Of a DNA stretch of 64,000 nt, positions 1 to 12,129 are shown piece after piece; position 1 is the first letter of the stretch, and each line of letters begins with the position of its first letter. The position numbers and the translations under genes were made by a program. Location of the stretch: positions 1 through 64,000 of the forward strand of contig OENT01000661.1 of the NCBI GenBank assembly GCA_900239685.1, read 5' to 3'. The notes under the pieces were generated by a model. It was not told the DNA's origin and searched no databases. It saw only the letters and a program-made list of their open reading frames with translations. This DNA comes from Rotaria macrura. Its lineage: Eukaryota; Rotifera; Eurotatoria; Philodinida; Philodinidae.

Positions 1-1247
1 TGATCTCATCGTGCTCTTTTCATTCTTGTATGATTCACAGGTGTTTCTCTAATAAAAGCATAATGGATCGATTCTACATATTATACACCTACGTCATGTT
101 ATTCGTGGCTTTTAGATTATCCAAAAAGATAAATAGAAATGAACATATTAATCAAAAAAGATAGGGATAGATAGTTTAAGTGATGTTCTAATTCCTGTTT
201 TGCGCGCAGTTTCGATGGGATTTTATCCTAGTTACACGATGAACAAGAACTGGAACCTCCAACTAGACTTAGTGTCCTAATAATTAGTTTTTTTGCACTC
301 CGTGAAATGGGGAAGGAGAAAAAGAGTAAGAGCAGCTTCTATGAAGTATGCTGGCAATCGATGCTGTATACGACCGCGAATGATCCTCTACGACTGTTCT
401 ACTATTTGTTCTAGGTAAATCAGACTTTCACATCTGTTTGGTCACAAATCGATCCAAATCTGTATTACATTGCTTTAGAGTGACTTTTCTCTACGGTCTA
501 CCGAGATTGGTTTATGCTCGACTAATAAATATTCGCAAAATAATCTAGAAAAAATAGAAACTATGCATGCTTATGTGTACTGAGTCGAGTTGTTTGTATG
601 AAGCTATTTTTGGAAACTGAAATAGTTAATGGATACGTAGCATGAAGAGCACAACAAGATCATGTGAGACGCGTTCTTATTGTGATTCATTGTCTTCACT
701 GAGCCTATGACATTGTCATTTACGGCACATGCGTTTGACACATTCTGTTTTGGTTTGTGATACACCTTGAATAGCGCATTTCATGTAAGACTGTTGAAAG
801 TATTAGTTGAAAAGGAATCTTAGAGGAGTTCAAGTGAGCTGTCCTGGAAAAAATGTGTATGTCATCTGAGAAATAGTGATGTTTCTCGTGCAATAGTTGC
901 GTTATTCGGTAGAAATAAATTTCATGTATTATTTGACTTCAATAGATTTTAAGCATAATATATGCTGTGTTGTATAGAAAATTCTTTCGGTTTGGAACAC
1001 TGATTTGCAGCTTTGAAAAGATAAATATAAAGTTTCTTGATGATGACAGTGAAGCTCAAAGAGCATGAAAACGAAATAAAATGGCACTATCCCTGGTTTG
1101 AAAATACACGGCTTGGAAAGTTTTGATCTATACCAATTTCGTTTAATACGTTTCTGTTCCTACAAGAGGTGTTGTTCGATGCCATTTTCTTTCGCAAAAC
1201 AGTAACTTGTATTGTGTTTCTGTTGAAGCATTTTTTCATAATCAACA
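1..1247. other. No gene recognised
   Basis: AT-rich sequence with only short chance ORFs. I see no repeat, RNA gene or conserved motif. Part may be the 5' flank of the GPCR that starts at 1248. Confidence 0.5.
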
Positions 1248-2253
1248 ATGTTCACAAACAATAATTCCAATAGTGATGATAGCTCGTTCGACAATTCTGA
1301 AATTTCTTTACTCCGCCCGATTCGATTTTGGCTTCTGCTTATGTTTAATGTTCCATCAGTCATCTGTGATTTTGGGCTCATTATTCATATTATGATGAAT
1401 CGAAATCGGCGATATGCATTGTATAATCATGCCATCGTTCTCGTAATTATATTCAATTTACCTGTTCAGCTAATCGATATCAATTTTCATCTTGTTTTTC
1501 TTCATTATGGTTCTGTACAACCATCTAGACCCCTTGTGTGTCTGATCTGGTGGTTATGCGATTATGGTTTTTATATGGGAGGTATTCTAATGATGATGTG
1601 GTTGGCTATTGAACGACACATTTTAGTGTTTCATCATCAGTGGGTTGCGAATAAAAGAGGACGGTTCTTTCTTCACTATCTTCCTATGATTATCATAGTC
1701 ATATATGATTTACTCTTCTATATAATAGCCGTCTTCTTTTTAAATTGCAAAAATACCTACAATTATATGTTGCCGGTTTGCAATGCATCTCCATGTTATC
1801 AAACCTACAGTATTTTTGGCATGTGGGAATTTATTGTCAATAGTACTATACCAATTTTTCTCGTAGGTTTTGCTAGTTCGTCATTCATTATACGCGTTCA
1901 ATGGCAAAAGCGGCTTCTCCATCGCTCTGCTGAATGGCGCAAACTACGTCGACTTACTATCCAATTATCGTTAATGTCAAGTATAAATATGACTTTTAAT
2001 CTTCCCATCTTTCTTATTCCTCTGGCTCATTATTGTGGTCTTCCACCGCAATATGGCATTCAGCCAGAGCTTTATTTCTTTTTTTTTAGGATATTTTGTC
2101 ATTTTCCTATTTCCATTTGTATCTCTTAGTCAATATCCTGAACTGCGTAAAGATATCAAAGAGAAAATCCTATGCATGGCATCAAGAGATCAGTATGCAA
2201 CAGCTACTGTTGCGCCTGCTTTGATGGTTCCACGAGTACAAAAATTAAAATAA
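1248..2253 (+). pseudogene. Family A (rhodopsin-like) GPCR, frameshifted in TM7
   Basis: Probable seven-transmembrane peptide/amine-type receptor of the plasma membrane. The ATG at 1248 opens 293 codons. Hydrophobic segments lie near residues 25-50 (TM1), 60-86 (TM2), 97-128 (TM3), 140-166 (TM4), 193-218 (TM5) and 238-260 (TM6). TM3 ends in Glu-Arg-His at 122-124 in place of DRY, followed by HILVFHH. Cys98 with Cys178 or Cys183 could form the usual ECL2 disulfide. After a run of nine T (2079-2087) the frame fails. The next frame supplies the rest of TM7 and a tail, with SLSQYPELR following TM7, to a stop at 2253. Removing one T joins the two, so this is either a real one-base insertion or a homopolymer error. 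ERH-type GPCRs are a large bdelloid family; the ligand is unknown. No intron is needed. Confidence 0.85.
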
Positions 2254-2449
2254 TTAAAATCGACAAAAACTAGTGACTAAAATCAGTTTATTAAACAAGA
2301 TGAATAATACTATTCGAACCAAATGCAAAAATATTAGTCATGCTTACATATGGTGAATTATTGTGTCGTCAGCTATGGTGTAAAAATGTGTTGTAACCCT
2401 AACATGTCATGTATAAATTAATCGTGTTATGTCTGTTGAGTATTAAATA

Positions 2450-2517
2450 GGGTGTGGGTGTCCGTGTGGGTGGATGGACACGTCTGTATTTCTTACTTCA
2501 CCGACATCCACACCCAC
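2450..2517. repeat. Telomere-like palindrome 1 (GTGTGG / CCACAC)
   Basis: GGGTGTGGGTGT at 2450, more G-rich sequence to about 2473, then ACATCCACACCCAC at 2504-2517. The hexamer unit TGTGGG is the bdelloid telomere repeat. The RT fragment begins immediately to the right. Confidence 0.75.
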
Positions 2518-2942
2518 TATAAGGACCAGAACCCACTTGTATTTATGGTGAAAAACAAGCGTGATGAATGGTGTACTAAATGTAAAAATAGATATGAAAT
2601 GAAACACTTGCTTGAAACCGCAACAAAAGGCATTAATTTTATCTATGCCAATCAAACTTACTCACAAATTAATAGAGTCCCGATGGGATCCCCTCTTGGA
2701 TCTTCATTTTCTGACATATACGTTAACTATCTAGAAGAAATGTTAATGCCACGTGTGAAATGGAACAGTGTAATTTACTGGAAAAGCTTCGTTGATGGCA
2801 TTGTTGCTCTCATAAATAAAGATGCTGATATTAACTAGATAGGTGATATACTTAATAGTTTTGATAACTGCATAATCTTCACTTACGAAGAAGAACTACA
2901 TAATTCGTTACCTTTTCTTGATATATATATATATATATTACA
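2518..2942 (+). pseudogene. Penelope/Athena-like reverse transcriptase fragment
   Basis: C-terminal part of a PLE-type RT read in one frame with one stop (TAG at about 2836). In order: a segment like PLE RT4 (KHLLETATKGINFIYANQTY), then QINRVPMGSPLGSSFSDIY (RT4/5 MGSPLG), WKSFVDGI where YVDD is expected, and FTYEEELHNSLPFLD (RT7-like). The second catalytic Asp is replaced by Gly, so the copy is dead. The 5' part and any GIY-YIG domain are absent. A (TA)n run near 2921-2938 follows LPFLD, and the sequence then becomes Asn/Ser-rich. Endonuclease-deficient Athena PLEs are known at bdelloid telomeres attached to TGTGGG repeats. The G-rich tract directly upstream fits, but family assignment below PLE is inference. 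Confidence 0.72.
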
Positions 2943-2982
2943 TGAATACCAACCAATAATTCAGCAAATATATCAGCTAGTA

Positions 2983-4588
2983 CCCATGTGAAAATATTTT
3001 GCATTGTAAGCTGTTTTTCAGCAGCTTCGAGTCGCTTTATCATATATAAGTCGCTGAAAAGTGCTTAAACATACATATAATAAGCTCCTAAAAGCAGCTT
3101 TCTGCGGGAAAGTGGCTTAATTCAGCTTAGAAAATAACTTTCGAAGCACTTTTCAGCGCTTGTCAGTCTACTTGCTTAAACGCACTGTCGGCTTCTTGAA
3201 TCTCAGCGATTTACAGTGCTTGTGATCTGGAATATTTAACGGTGTGGTCAATTTTTTCAATTTAAGCACAAATCAGCGCTTTGTTAAACATTTACAGGTG
3301 TAAAATCTAAACATCAGTTATGTCTTTTGAAGCACTTGAATTTATATTTCAATAATAGCTTATTTTGTATCCTCGTTTAAAATCTAAACAGTATTTTCAT
3401 CTGAAGAAATACAGAGTTTGATGTATTTTTCATTCATGACGTTATAAATAACTTTTTATTCTGACGAAACCATAATGTTACGCATGCATAATTGGCTTTA
3501 CTATATAGATCTATACAAGATGGAATGTGATCAAGGTTGTTGTCCAAGATTACGTACGAATATTTCGAATCCTCAAAATCTTTCAGAGACCATCTTGGGA
3601 AACTCATGCATAGCACTCTAATTAAATTGTCATACTATATCCGTAGATGAGATCGTTCTATGAATTGGTGGGAACATGATATTGAAAGTTTGCAACTAAA
3701 AACGCGTTTTCCATGGTCGAACTGATAGCAATTTTCTATCACGACCTTTACAACTAATATCTCGTGAATTCCGTGAGTTTTTCTGAGATTTTTTCAAGTT
3801 GTAAATTTTCTTTGAGGAAATCCAATATGCAAAAATAAAATATCCTGTAAAGTTGGAATAGTAATTTTCAACCAAGAAAACTCATTTGTTCGACAAAGTG
3901 AACGATAATCAACAGAAAATAGTTGCGTTGCGTTCATATTTATGTCAAAAAGTATGCTTGTTCAAAAATTCTTCTCCTTATTAAAAAAATCCGATTAAGC
4001 CATTTCGAAAAAATAAATATAAATTAAGAGCTCGAGAATATAATGCCTAGAAACGATTTATTCATGATCTTTATTTTTCTAAAGATTTCTAAAGTAGTTT
4101 TCATCCACGAAAGAAACCCAACTCAAAATTTAAAAATATATTGCACTTCTGATAAATCACTAAAAAAAGTAAAATAGAAACTATTTGCTTGCGACCTTAG
4201 TTTTATATAATTGATATAATGTTGTATCATCGATACATAAACACACGGTAATTTAGCAAAGTAGTTTACAACGCTGCCTTCTGGTTTGAAGATATGATGA
4301 TCGAATCTAATCCTCGGTGCAACTCTGTTCACCATTAAAAATTCAATATATGAATAAATTTGAAGTAAGATGACATAAAAGGAAATTTTGAGTGTTGTTT
4401 ACCATATAGGGACGTTAGAGTAGTGAAAATTTTTCTTTTTATTGAAATCTAAATTTCACCACTTAAAAGCGCTGAGACTTTTCACTTTAAGCTCTTTTAA
4501 TCGCTTGAAAATGTGCGCTGAAAAGCCCTGAAAAGCGACCATTTTAAGCTGTTTTCAGCTAGCTTTTTCGCTGAAATTTTCACATGGG
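2983..4588. mobile_element. 1.6 kb TA-flanked non-autonomous DNA element
   Basis: Starts CCCATGTGAAAAT and ends with its reverse complement ATTTTCACATGGG, flanked by TA at 2981-2982 and 4589-4590. This matches a Tc1/mariner-type target. Subterminal regions carry many degenerate copies of GCTGAAAAGCGCTT, in one orientation at the left and the reverse at the right. No transposase is visible. The element splits the Asn-rich reading frame that follows the PLE fragment. Confidence 0.78.
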
Positions 4589-4590
4589 TA

Positions 4591-5330
4591 TCAATACTGA
4601 GAAATCAACAAAAAATAAAAACCAAGAATCATCTAATAATCTAAAAGAGACTTTCAAATAATCAAATAAGCAATTTTTATAATAGTTCTGTTACCAATAT
4701 AACCAATAATTCAACTAATAAATCTTTCATTAGCTCTATTAATAAAATATTCAACAATAAAACGAAATCCTCTGACAACACTACTAGCGTCTATTTAACT
4801 ATTCATTAAAAGATCAATTCATTCATTAATTCAATCAATAATACTAAGAAAAACTTTTCTTCTAACTCAAACGAAAATTCAAATAATAAGTTATCTATAA
4901 CTCAAATACACATGAGAAAAAAAAACAACGTATCCTCGGTAAAAACTAATAATAATTTATTAAAAAATTTAAATAACAAACTATTTAATAATCCCGGAAA
5001 AAATACAGACATGAAGTATTCTAACAATTCAAACAATAAATTAGATAATAAATCAATGACTAATTTAAATATTAACGAAAACAGCATATTTGATAAGAAT
5101 TTAACCTTTAACAATAATACTAAAGCTTCAAATATTACAAACAGTAATAAAGCCGAGCTTTCTTCCAAAATTCCACTTTATAAATCAATAAATCACTTTG
5201 AGTATAACCTAACTACACCTTCTAAAGATAATAAATTCAATTTTAATAGATCATTCGCTAACACTATTCGTACTATGGTGCAGAGTTGTAACTGGTACCA
5301 GAAAACGGCCCGGTCCGGTCAGGTCTAGAA
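4591..5330 (+). pseudogene. Asn/Ser/Lys-rich low-complexity ORF remnant
   Basis: The longest open part is 4912-5328 (138 codons) and is dominated by Asn, Ser, Lys and Thr. The same composition runs upstream to 4591 with stops and, on the other side of the 1.6 kb insertion, back to about 2943 (IPTNNSANISAS). It was therefore probably continuous with the end of the PLE fragment before the insertion. I recognise no domain. It could be a degenerated accessory or C-terminal region of the retroelement, or simply AAT/AAC-rich sequence. Confidence 0.4.
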
Positions 5331-5975
5331 AATGTTTCTATTTTTCGCTTATGGTGTGGTCAGTTTTTACAAAAAAGAGCATAAAAATACTTATTTTTTC
5401 ATGCGAAACATATTTTACTGATATCCATTACACAGTACACAAAGAAAAATGCATTGATCTATTTATATTAAGTCAATAGTTATGAAACTAAATCTCATGT
5501 ATTTTATCTGGCCACTGAATTATCAGGTTATATGTTGGAAAAAATGAATCAAAATTTGGCCTTACAATTTATTATATATTTACTGCTATTGTGTACTGTT
5601 TCGTATTAATTGTGTACCTTATCAGAGCTATCTTCTAGAGCTTAATCTGTGTTTTCTATCCTATTGTCACTATACTACAAGAGCGCGATTGTTTAAATTT
5701 GTTTTATATCTGCCCACATTATATTAAGCCCAAATAAATTAATAGTCTCCTGGTGGTTTAAACAGTTGTAGGGTACAATACAATATTAGGTCTTTACTAT
5801 GAGAGTGTCTCTTACGAAATGAACCAAAACTCATACGCTCAATACAGATTTTCATACTAAACGCTACAGAGTGAAGAATTAGCAAAAAATAACTTTGACT
5901 AGGCAACTGATTAACCTGAAGTGTGGAGTCATTGCTTTTGTTTTTTAGGCAAGTTTCCCATGTAGTTCATTGTTC
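5331..5975. other. No gene recognised
   Basis: AT-rich sequence between the Asn-rich remnant and the next telomere-like palindrome. No ORF or repeat could be supported. Confidence 0.5.
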
Positions 5976-6013
5976 GTGAGGGTGTGAGGAGAAGAACGAC
6001 ACCCACACCCACG
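5976..6013. repeat. Telomere-like palindrome 2
   Basis: A degenerate G arm (GTGAGGGTGTGAGG) is followed after about 10 bp by the C arm ACACCCACACCCACG. Short and imperfect. Confidence 0.6.
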
Positions 6014-6117
6014 AAGCTTCACCTTGAGATGATCTAGTTTCAGATGTTTGAGTTTCAGTACATGAATTATGGGATTAATCAGCAATAAAATACTTTTCAA
6101 ATACTTTACATTTGACA

Positions 6118-6184
6118 AGGGTGTGGTTGTATTAAGCAACAGGCATACCTACATTCACATTCACACATGCACACCCCACCCTCC
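6118..6184. repeat. Telomere-like palindrome 3
   Basis: G arm AGGGTGTGGTTGT at about 6118, C arm ACATGCACACCCCACCCTCC to 6184. The C arm is preceded by CATTCACATTCACA. Confidence 0.55.
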
Positions 6185-8689
6185 GAAAAATCTTTGCAAA
6201 TTTTGAAATGGTTTAATCTCACGAAGCCTTACGAACTCATCTAAAATCTTCAAAGGTCTTTCCAGTCCTGAATTCCTGAAGTGCATCATGTCCCGCTCAA
6301 ATGTAAAATAGTCTGCATAGATTGCACTTTATACTTTTAAAAAGATATCTGTGGTAAGTGTATCTTGGTAACAAGCAGTATAGTAATACAGAATCTTGCA
6401 AATTCTGAAGGGCACTCGCGTGAAGTAATGTTAGTGGCATTTTATTACACATATAGCTAGACACTGCTTCTTACATAATGTCCACCTTCCTGTACAAGCA
6501 GAACCATTAAAATAGTTTGTACATGAAAGTTTTATTCTTGGCAAAAAAAATCTGTTGTTAACAATTCAACATCCTCTGATTTCATTCTGATAGGTTACCA
6601 TTTTTAATTAATTAAAGTGATAAAAATAGATTGCTGATTAAATTCTGATTTCTCTGTGTATAATCGTGGTTCATCGAACGAAAATTGACAAATCAGGCTT
6701 TCATGATTTTAGATTGCAATTTATTCCATGGATTGAATGAATTGCTACTTAAGATTCGATTGAAACCTGTTTAATCAAATGTAACAAGATGATAACGTTA
6801 ATCGGTTAAAAAGATTTCCAATCGATTATTGATGAAAACCGAATTATCACTCAAAGAAATCAAAAATAATCGATTTCAAATTAATTTTATGGAAAAGAAG
6901 AATGATTATGGAAATCATAGAATGTTCACAAGTCTAATCAAAACATAATCAAGATGTTGCACTGTATTCTTGTCTAAAATCGAGATATAACAATCAGACA
7001 ACATCTGTTTGTACTTGAACTTTTTTTAAATGCATGAGAATGAAGTAAAAACGTAGAAAATTCACACGAAGGGTAAGAAAAAAGTTCATTTATTTGTTTC
7101 TATCAATAAAAAGGGTTTCTCAAGAAGGTTATTAAGCCCTATTACTAATAGAATTAGTCGTTATTCTTCGAGATGGTGTTGCATCCATAAAACAGCTTGT
7201 GGAAGTCAATTCTTTGCCACGAATTGACTAGTTGAAGCAAGCTGAAAAGTATCTTGTTTCTATGCTGATTCCCCTGAGGATAAGCGTTTGATTGTGTCGT
7301 GATTTGATTATACAAATTCTAACTATTTCCAATTATACTTTTCCGACACTTCAGACTCAGCGCGTTTTCCCACTACTCAGATCAAAGTTGTGATAAAACA
7401 GAGGAACATTGATCACTTGATTTGTCTTATTTTTTGTTCTTAAAAAGTGCATAAATTTTAAATACGTGAGAAAGGCAATGAAAGGAAAGTTTAAAAGAAT
7501 ATTGTGATTCAGTTTTGATGCAGGTTCTCATCAGTATCAAAAGCGATGGACCCCAAACTTTGCAGTTATGTAGTAATATGCATGCGTTGTAAGATACCAG
7601 GTGAAAAAATAGTTTATTTTTGTTGAACACATGAACAATGAAATATAAAATTGCTTCAAAACAACTATCACACCCTTTATGTTATCATAGTTACATTAAT
7701 AGAAATGATAACAATAGCTATTTCGAAGTTACTTTAGTCTATCATCCATTTTTTACAAATGTAATTGAATAACTCTAATTCTGTACAAAGAAGAAAAAGG
7801 CCAAAATGTAGAAGATAGGCAAATTTTAGACTTTTTATCAATGAGATTCACTAAACAATTAGAAAAGAAAATTTTTTTTCACTCATCTAATAAAGAGATG
7901 ATCAAAATGTCTTTACAGCTCTGTAGTTATATGATATGAGCATCTAACTCTCAATCGTAGATTCTTGGTGACTTCATGGTAGGATTTATCATATTTACTA
8001 CTCAATTCGATGAAATATTGGATATAAATAGTATTGATTTTAAAGAGTTAATATAGACGAATAACGTTCATCGACGTCGAAAGTCGATTTACTGGGCCCT
8101 AGACTGATAGGGGTTACGACTGGAACTACCTCAACTGGAGAGAAAATTAGTTATTTGTGTCAGAATCTGATCCTGAAGTTTCAAAGAAACGAACGGATAA
8201 GTTCATAGGAGACACGGACGGTTTCGAATAAATAGAAACGAGGCAAGAACAAGCGAAAAGTAAAATTTTTCTACGAAAATGAATGAGAAAAAACACAAAG
8301 ACAAAGCGAAATACGAAGAGCGGCAACAGCCAAATAGGGGCTTCGGATTGGGGGCAGGGATCTCCAGTTCTCGAGTAGATCAGAAACGTGTTTGAAAAAT
8401 CATGTCAGGGGACTCGAAGGCTTTCACAGGTCGGAAGCAGGAGGGCAACAACCCCGAACTTTTTTGATAGGGTTCGGTCTACGAACCCTAGACAAAAGTT
8501 CAGACTCATTGCATGCCTAGTGGGGAGGGGCTGATTAGGTCTCACCTAACTAATAATTCGCCAGGCTCAGAGATTTTACGATGGCAGCCTCAAAATGTCA
8601 TCGGGTGCACATCCTGCTTGGGCTCCATCATTGTGAGGGAGTTATTTGACGTTTCCCTTCCATGAATTCAAACATCTTAGGCACCATAA
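6185..8689. other. Long stretch without a recognised gene
   Basis: Short ORFs only. About 6600-6960 is rich in GATT/AATC and may be an old miniature element, but I could not define ends. About 8300-8620 is less AT-rich than its surroundings and holds no coding sequence I can identify. Confidence 0.45.
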
Positions 8690-8825
8690 AAATGGTCGTT
8701 TGTGCCACAGAAATGGTCATTTTGGCCACAGTAGTGCTTCTATCATTTGTTGTTACAGACAGACTGACAGACAGGCAGAGGTGAATTCCCGTTTCCAGGC
8801 CCTATCCTTTCAGTCTAGGGAATAG
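8690..8825 (+). repeat. Dispersed repeat, copy 1
   Basis: Contains ATGGTCGTTTGTGCCAC, TTACAGACAGACTGACAGACAG, GAGGTGAATT and CAGTCTAGGGAA. The same blocks recur in the same order and orientation at 31997-32095. Origin unknown. Confidence 0.55.
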
Positions 8826-8952
8826 ATGGTAATAATACGCATATATCGGTAATATGAGATATAAAAGCAGTACCGGTTCAGATTTAGTTTAGATTGTAAT
8901 CGTCTGAACAAACTCTCGCCGGAGAAAAGGTTGGTGAACGCAATTCAGAGAC

Positions 8953-9010
8953 GGGGTGTGGGTTTCTAGAAGTAAATAGCACTAACACCCACACCCTAAC
9001 CCACACCCTC
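8953..9010. repeat. Telomere-like palindrome 4
   Basis: GGGGTGTGGGTTT at 8953, a spacer of about 25 bp, then ACACCCACACCCTAACCC and CACACCC to 9009. The C arm includes CCCTAACCC. Confidence 0.65.
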
Positions 9011-9349
9011 AGAACATTTATTCCATCAGTAGCTATCAGGATAAAAAAAGAGAAGCATCTTTTTCTTTCTTTCGTTACTATTCTAACCTTATCTGTGAGG
9101 AATGACAGAGCGATTGGAGATTACTATAAACGATAATATACTTTCTGTGTAACTAATTAATGATCAAATTATCTTGATTATATGCCATTATCAGTTCACT
9201 TATTTTAATTTTTGCCACCATCTCGTTATTCCGAAAGAGCACATTGTGATGGAGCAAATTACTTGCTCCTCGTTTATTATTCGAAAGTCTTCTTTTCCTA
9301 CAAGACTATCGATTATGATATACAACAACAGAATTAGGGATGCGCAGTT

Positions 9350-9540
9350 TCAGTTAACTGAGAACTGATTTCACCGCACACTGACCACTGACCACGGTTC
9401 CACACTGCACTGACACTACTGACACTGACAATAAACTGAACTGATAATCACTGATACACAGTCACTCACTGTGGGACATGCTTCACTGAGCACTGACCTC
9501 ACTGATGTCGGTGTCAGTGATGCACTGACACATTGATTCT
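9350..9540. repeat. Subterminal CACTGA repeat array, left arm of the hAT foldback
   Basis: Dense degenerate copies of CACTGA/ACTGAC. The reverse-complement array (CAGTGT/TCAGTG) occupies about 13785-13985 at the other end. Subterminal hexamer clusters in hAT elements commonly serve as transposase-binding sites; that role here is inference. Confidence 0.75.
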
Positions 9541-9924
9541 GTTACAATATAGGCATACTGTTTTTTATCTATAGCCTCAGCGAGAGTAGTAGACTTAGTT
9601 AATCGGTATTCGTAGCAGTATCATCAATATACTCTGTCTGTAATTTTTCGGATAAAAGCTGCTTCACTTACAAGCGTAAGTAACAGCTCCGATTTGTCTA
9701 CAAAAATAATGTTTTTAATCTTAAATCCTCCTATTATACGTCATTTTTCTTTCACTTTTCTCAGGCAGTGTGTATAAATTGTTTTTCACGAAACCTTCAG
9801 AAGTACAAGGCACTTATCAAATAAAAAAGTGATAATTTCAAATTCTTGTAATGCTCTCGTTTTGAAGTATAGTAAGAACCCGAAGCTTATCACGTAGGAT
9901 ATCTTAGTCCCAGATTCGAGTATT

Positions 9925-10500
9925 TCGTGGCACGATTCCCCACAAACACCTTTCAAACGTTCACGTGCAAGTTTTCGATTAGATCTCGACGTGCTCTATC
10001 CAATGAACACTTTTCCAGTTCGATTAGACGCTCGTATCCCATGGAAACTGGCCATTTTCTACTTCGATTGCTAGGTTTTCGTATACATTGGCACGATTCG
10101 CCCAGAACACATTTACAACGTTCTCATGTAGGTTTCAAGGTAGATCTCAGCGAGCTCTATTGAATGGACTCCTTCTGAACTTATATAGGTGCCAGGTTGC
10201 GGGGGGAACCTGCCTATTTCTTTTCACATTTCTAGGTTTTGACAAAAACTCTACCTAAGTTTTTTCCAGAACACCTTTCCAACGTTCTAATGCAAGCTTC
10301 CAAGTAGATCTCGACAAACTCTATTGGATGGAGTCTTTTTGAGGTCCATTAAAGCTCCAGTGCCTCAAAAATTCGCTATTTGCTGCCGAATTTCCTATGT
10401 TTTTCGTGCAGCCAGGTACGATTCACCCAGACCACTTTTCCAGCGTTTTAGTGCAGGTTACGAGATAGATTTCAACAAGGTCTATCAATTCTGACCATCA
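9925..10500. repeat. Left arm of ~160 bp subrepeats in the hAT foldback
   Basis: Four units begin near 9943, 10101, 10266 and 10428. Each carries a core like AGAACACCTTTCCAACGTTC, then GTAGATCTCGAC and CTCTAT(T/C)GAATGGA. The inverted counterparts lie at about 12130-12890. Subrepeat-built arms are typical of foldback elements. Confidence 0.75.
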
Positions 10501-10829
10501 TCGGTTCCAGAACCTCATCTGATGGACGAAAAACAGACTTAAAACCACGATTATAGCTGGTTTTCGAGTATTCCATGGCACGATTCGTTGAGAAATGGAT
10601 TCTAACCAAACCATAACTAGTTCCCATTGCAGCTTGAGGCGCTGTATCGATTTCATCTGTCAGTAATCAAGTTAAATGTTTCGTTCCATCTAAAAATCTT
10701 CCCAGAATCACAGTTTTTCGTTATTCCTTTGTTAATCAGTTGGAAGATTTGTTTAACGCCGATTCCAACTTAGCCAACACTTCTTTGAAGTGGAACTCAA
10801 CAAACCCCGACCAGTGAATATCACAGAAG

Positions 10830-11950
10830 TGTTATTCTCTTGTGTGGTCGCATTGATCACATCTATTTGGGAGAAGTATGCGAGTTGTTTTTTAAAATGC
10901 TTCGTGAGAGTTATAGGTTGAACATAAAGAATTGACGTTTCCTGAGCAATATTAAGTTAAGTCTCATAGTTGAGCGTTCAAAAGTTTGCAGAGAACCACA
11001 ATTCTATTTTGCATAACTTCGAAATTATCGAAGCAATCGTGGTCGTATTTTACGAATTGACTTTGAATGCTGTGATGGATGTTAGAAGAATTCGATTTTC
11101 GCACACGAATGAAGCTTCGTTTTGGAGATAGGCTGCACGAGCACATGAGAAGAAAACACTAATATCCAACTTAGTGCCGTCACTAGGGTCGGGCCAGATG
11201 AGACTGAGCCTCATCATCGAATTTTTCGTAGTGGCGTCAGTAACGTGAGACCAGGTGGAGCTCAACATCACCACGAGCATCTGATCCTCACCACCAACAA
11301 TTTTCTGGTGACATCAGTACTTCCGTTGGTTGATCTGATTTGGGATGATGAATCAAGAACAAGGAAGTATAAACCAGAGCTCGCTTGCATGTGAAGGAAG
11401 GAAAGAAAAATAATTTATCTCTCTTGAAATACACAGAAACTTAACAAATTTCGTTCGACGATTTGATTGAACACAGAGAAGTGACGCATATAGTATAATA
11501 AAATCGGAAGGATCGTAACCAATATTTTTGGGGCGTTCACATGAAGGCGAAAGAGACAATGGGAAACTCAAATTCATAAACGCATAAGTGACAAAAACGA
11601 GCATTCAGCAATGGCCGCTTTTAGGTCGTTTTCCACAAAGCACAAATATAATGTCCAACTACCATGGCATGCATTGCTTCGACATCGCTTAGTTCTTTCT
11701 TTGTCGATCGATTTCTTCAGTTCCTGCGAATAGGGAACCACGGGATCGCTTATCTTTGGCCCCGGTCTGGGTAAAAGTCAAAATTTTAGCCCCAATTTCC
11801 ATCACGTGGAGCGTGGAAAATTTTGGAGTTCCAGATATCCGATAGATGCTCATTCAAACGGACTTTCAGAAAAAACCAGCAGGCTAGGGTTTTCGAAAGC
11901 TGGTTTTCCTGAAACCAAACCAACCACTATGATCTTCAATGTGACCTCTT
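10830..11950. other. Central loop of the hAT foldback
   Basis: The unpaired middle of the palindrome. Only short ORFs occur (the longest about 80 codons) and none shows a transposase motif. Its origin is unknown; it may be captured DNA. Confidence 0.4.
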
Positions 11951-12129
11951 CATGTAATTCATTTACTTTAACTCGGTATCAGTTTTCGTTGAGTTGATAT
12001 CCGTGTTTGGACAAATCATGCTTCTCATTAACAAAAGAATAACAGAAAACCGAGTTTCTGGACAGGTTTTGGTTGGATAGCGCCATTTAATCTCACTCGC
12101 GAGAGACGGAATCATTAGGGTTTGTCAAG

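Noticed and set aside
4902-5168. Leu/Phe-rich 88-codon minus ORF resembling a membrane protein
   Set aside because: Complement of the Asn-rich AAT/AAC tract, which forces Leu/Phe/Ile codons.
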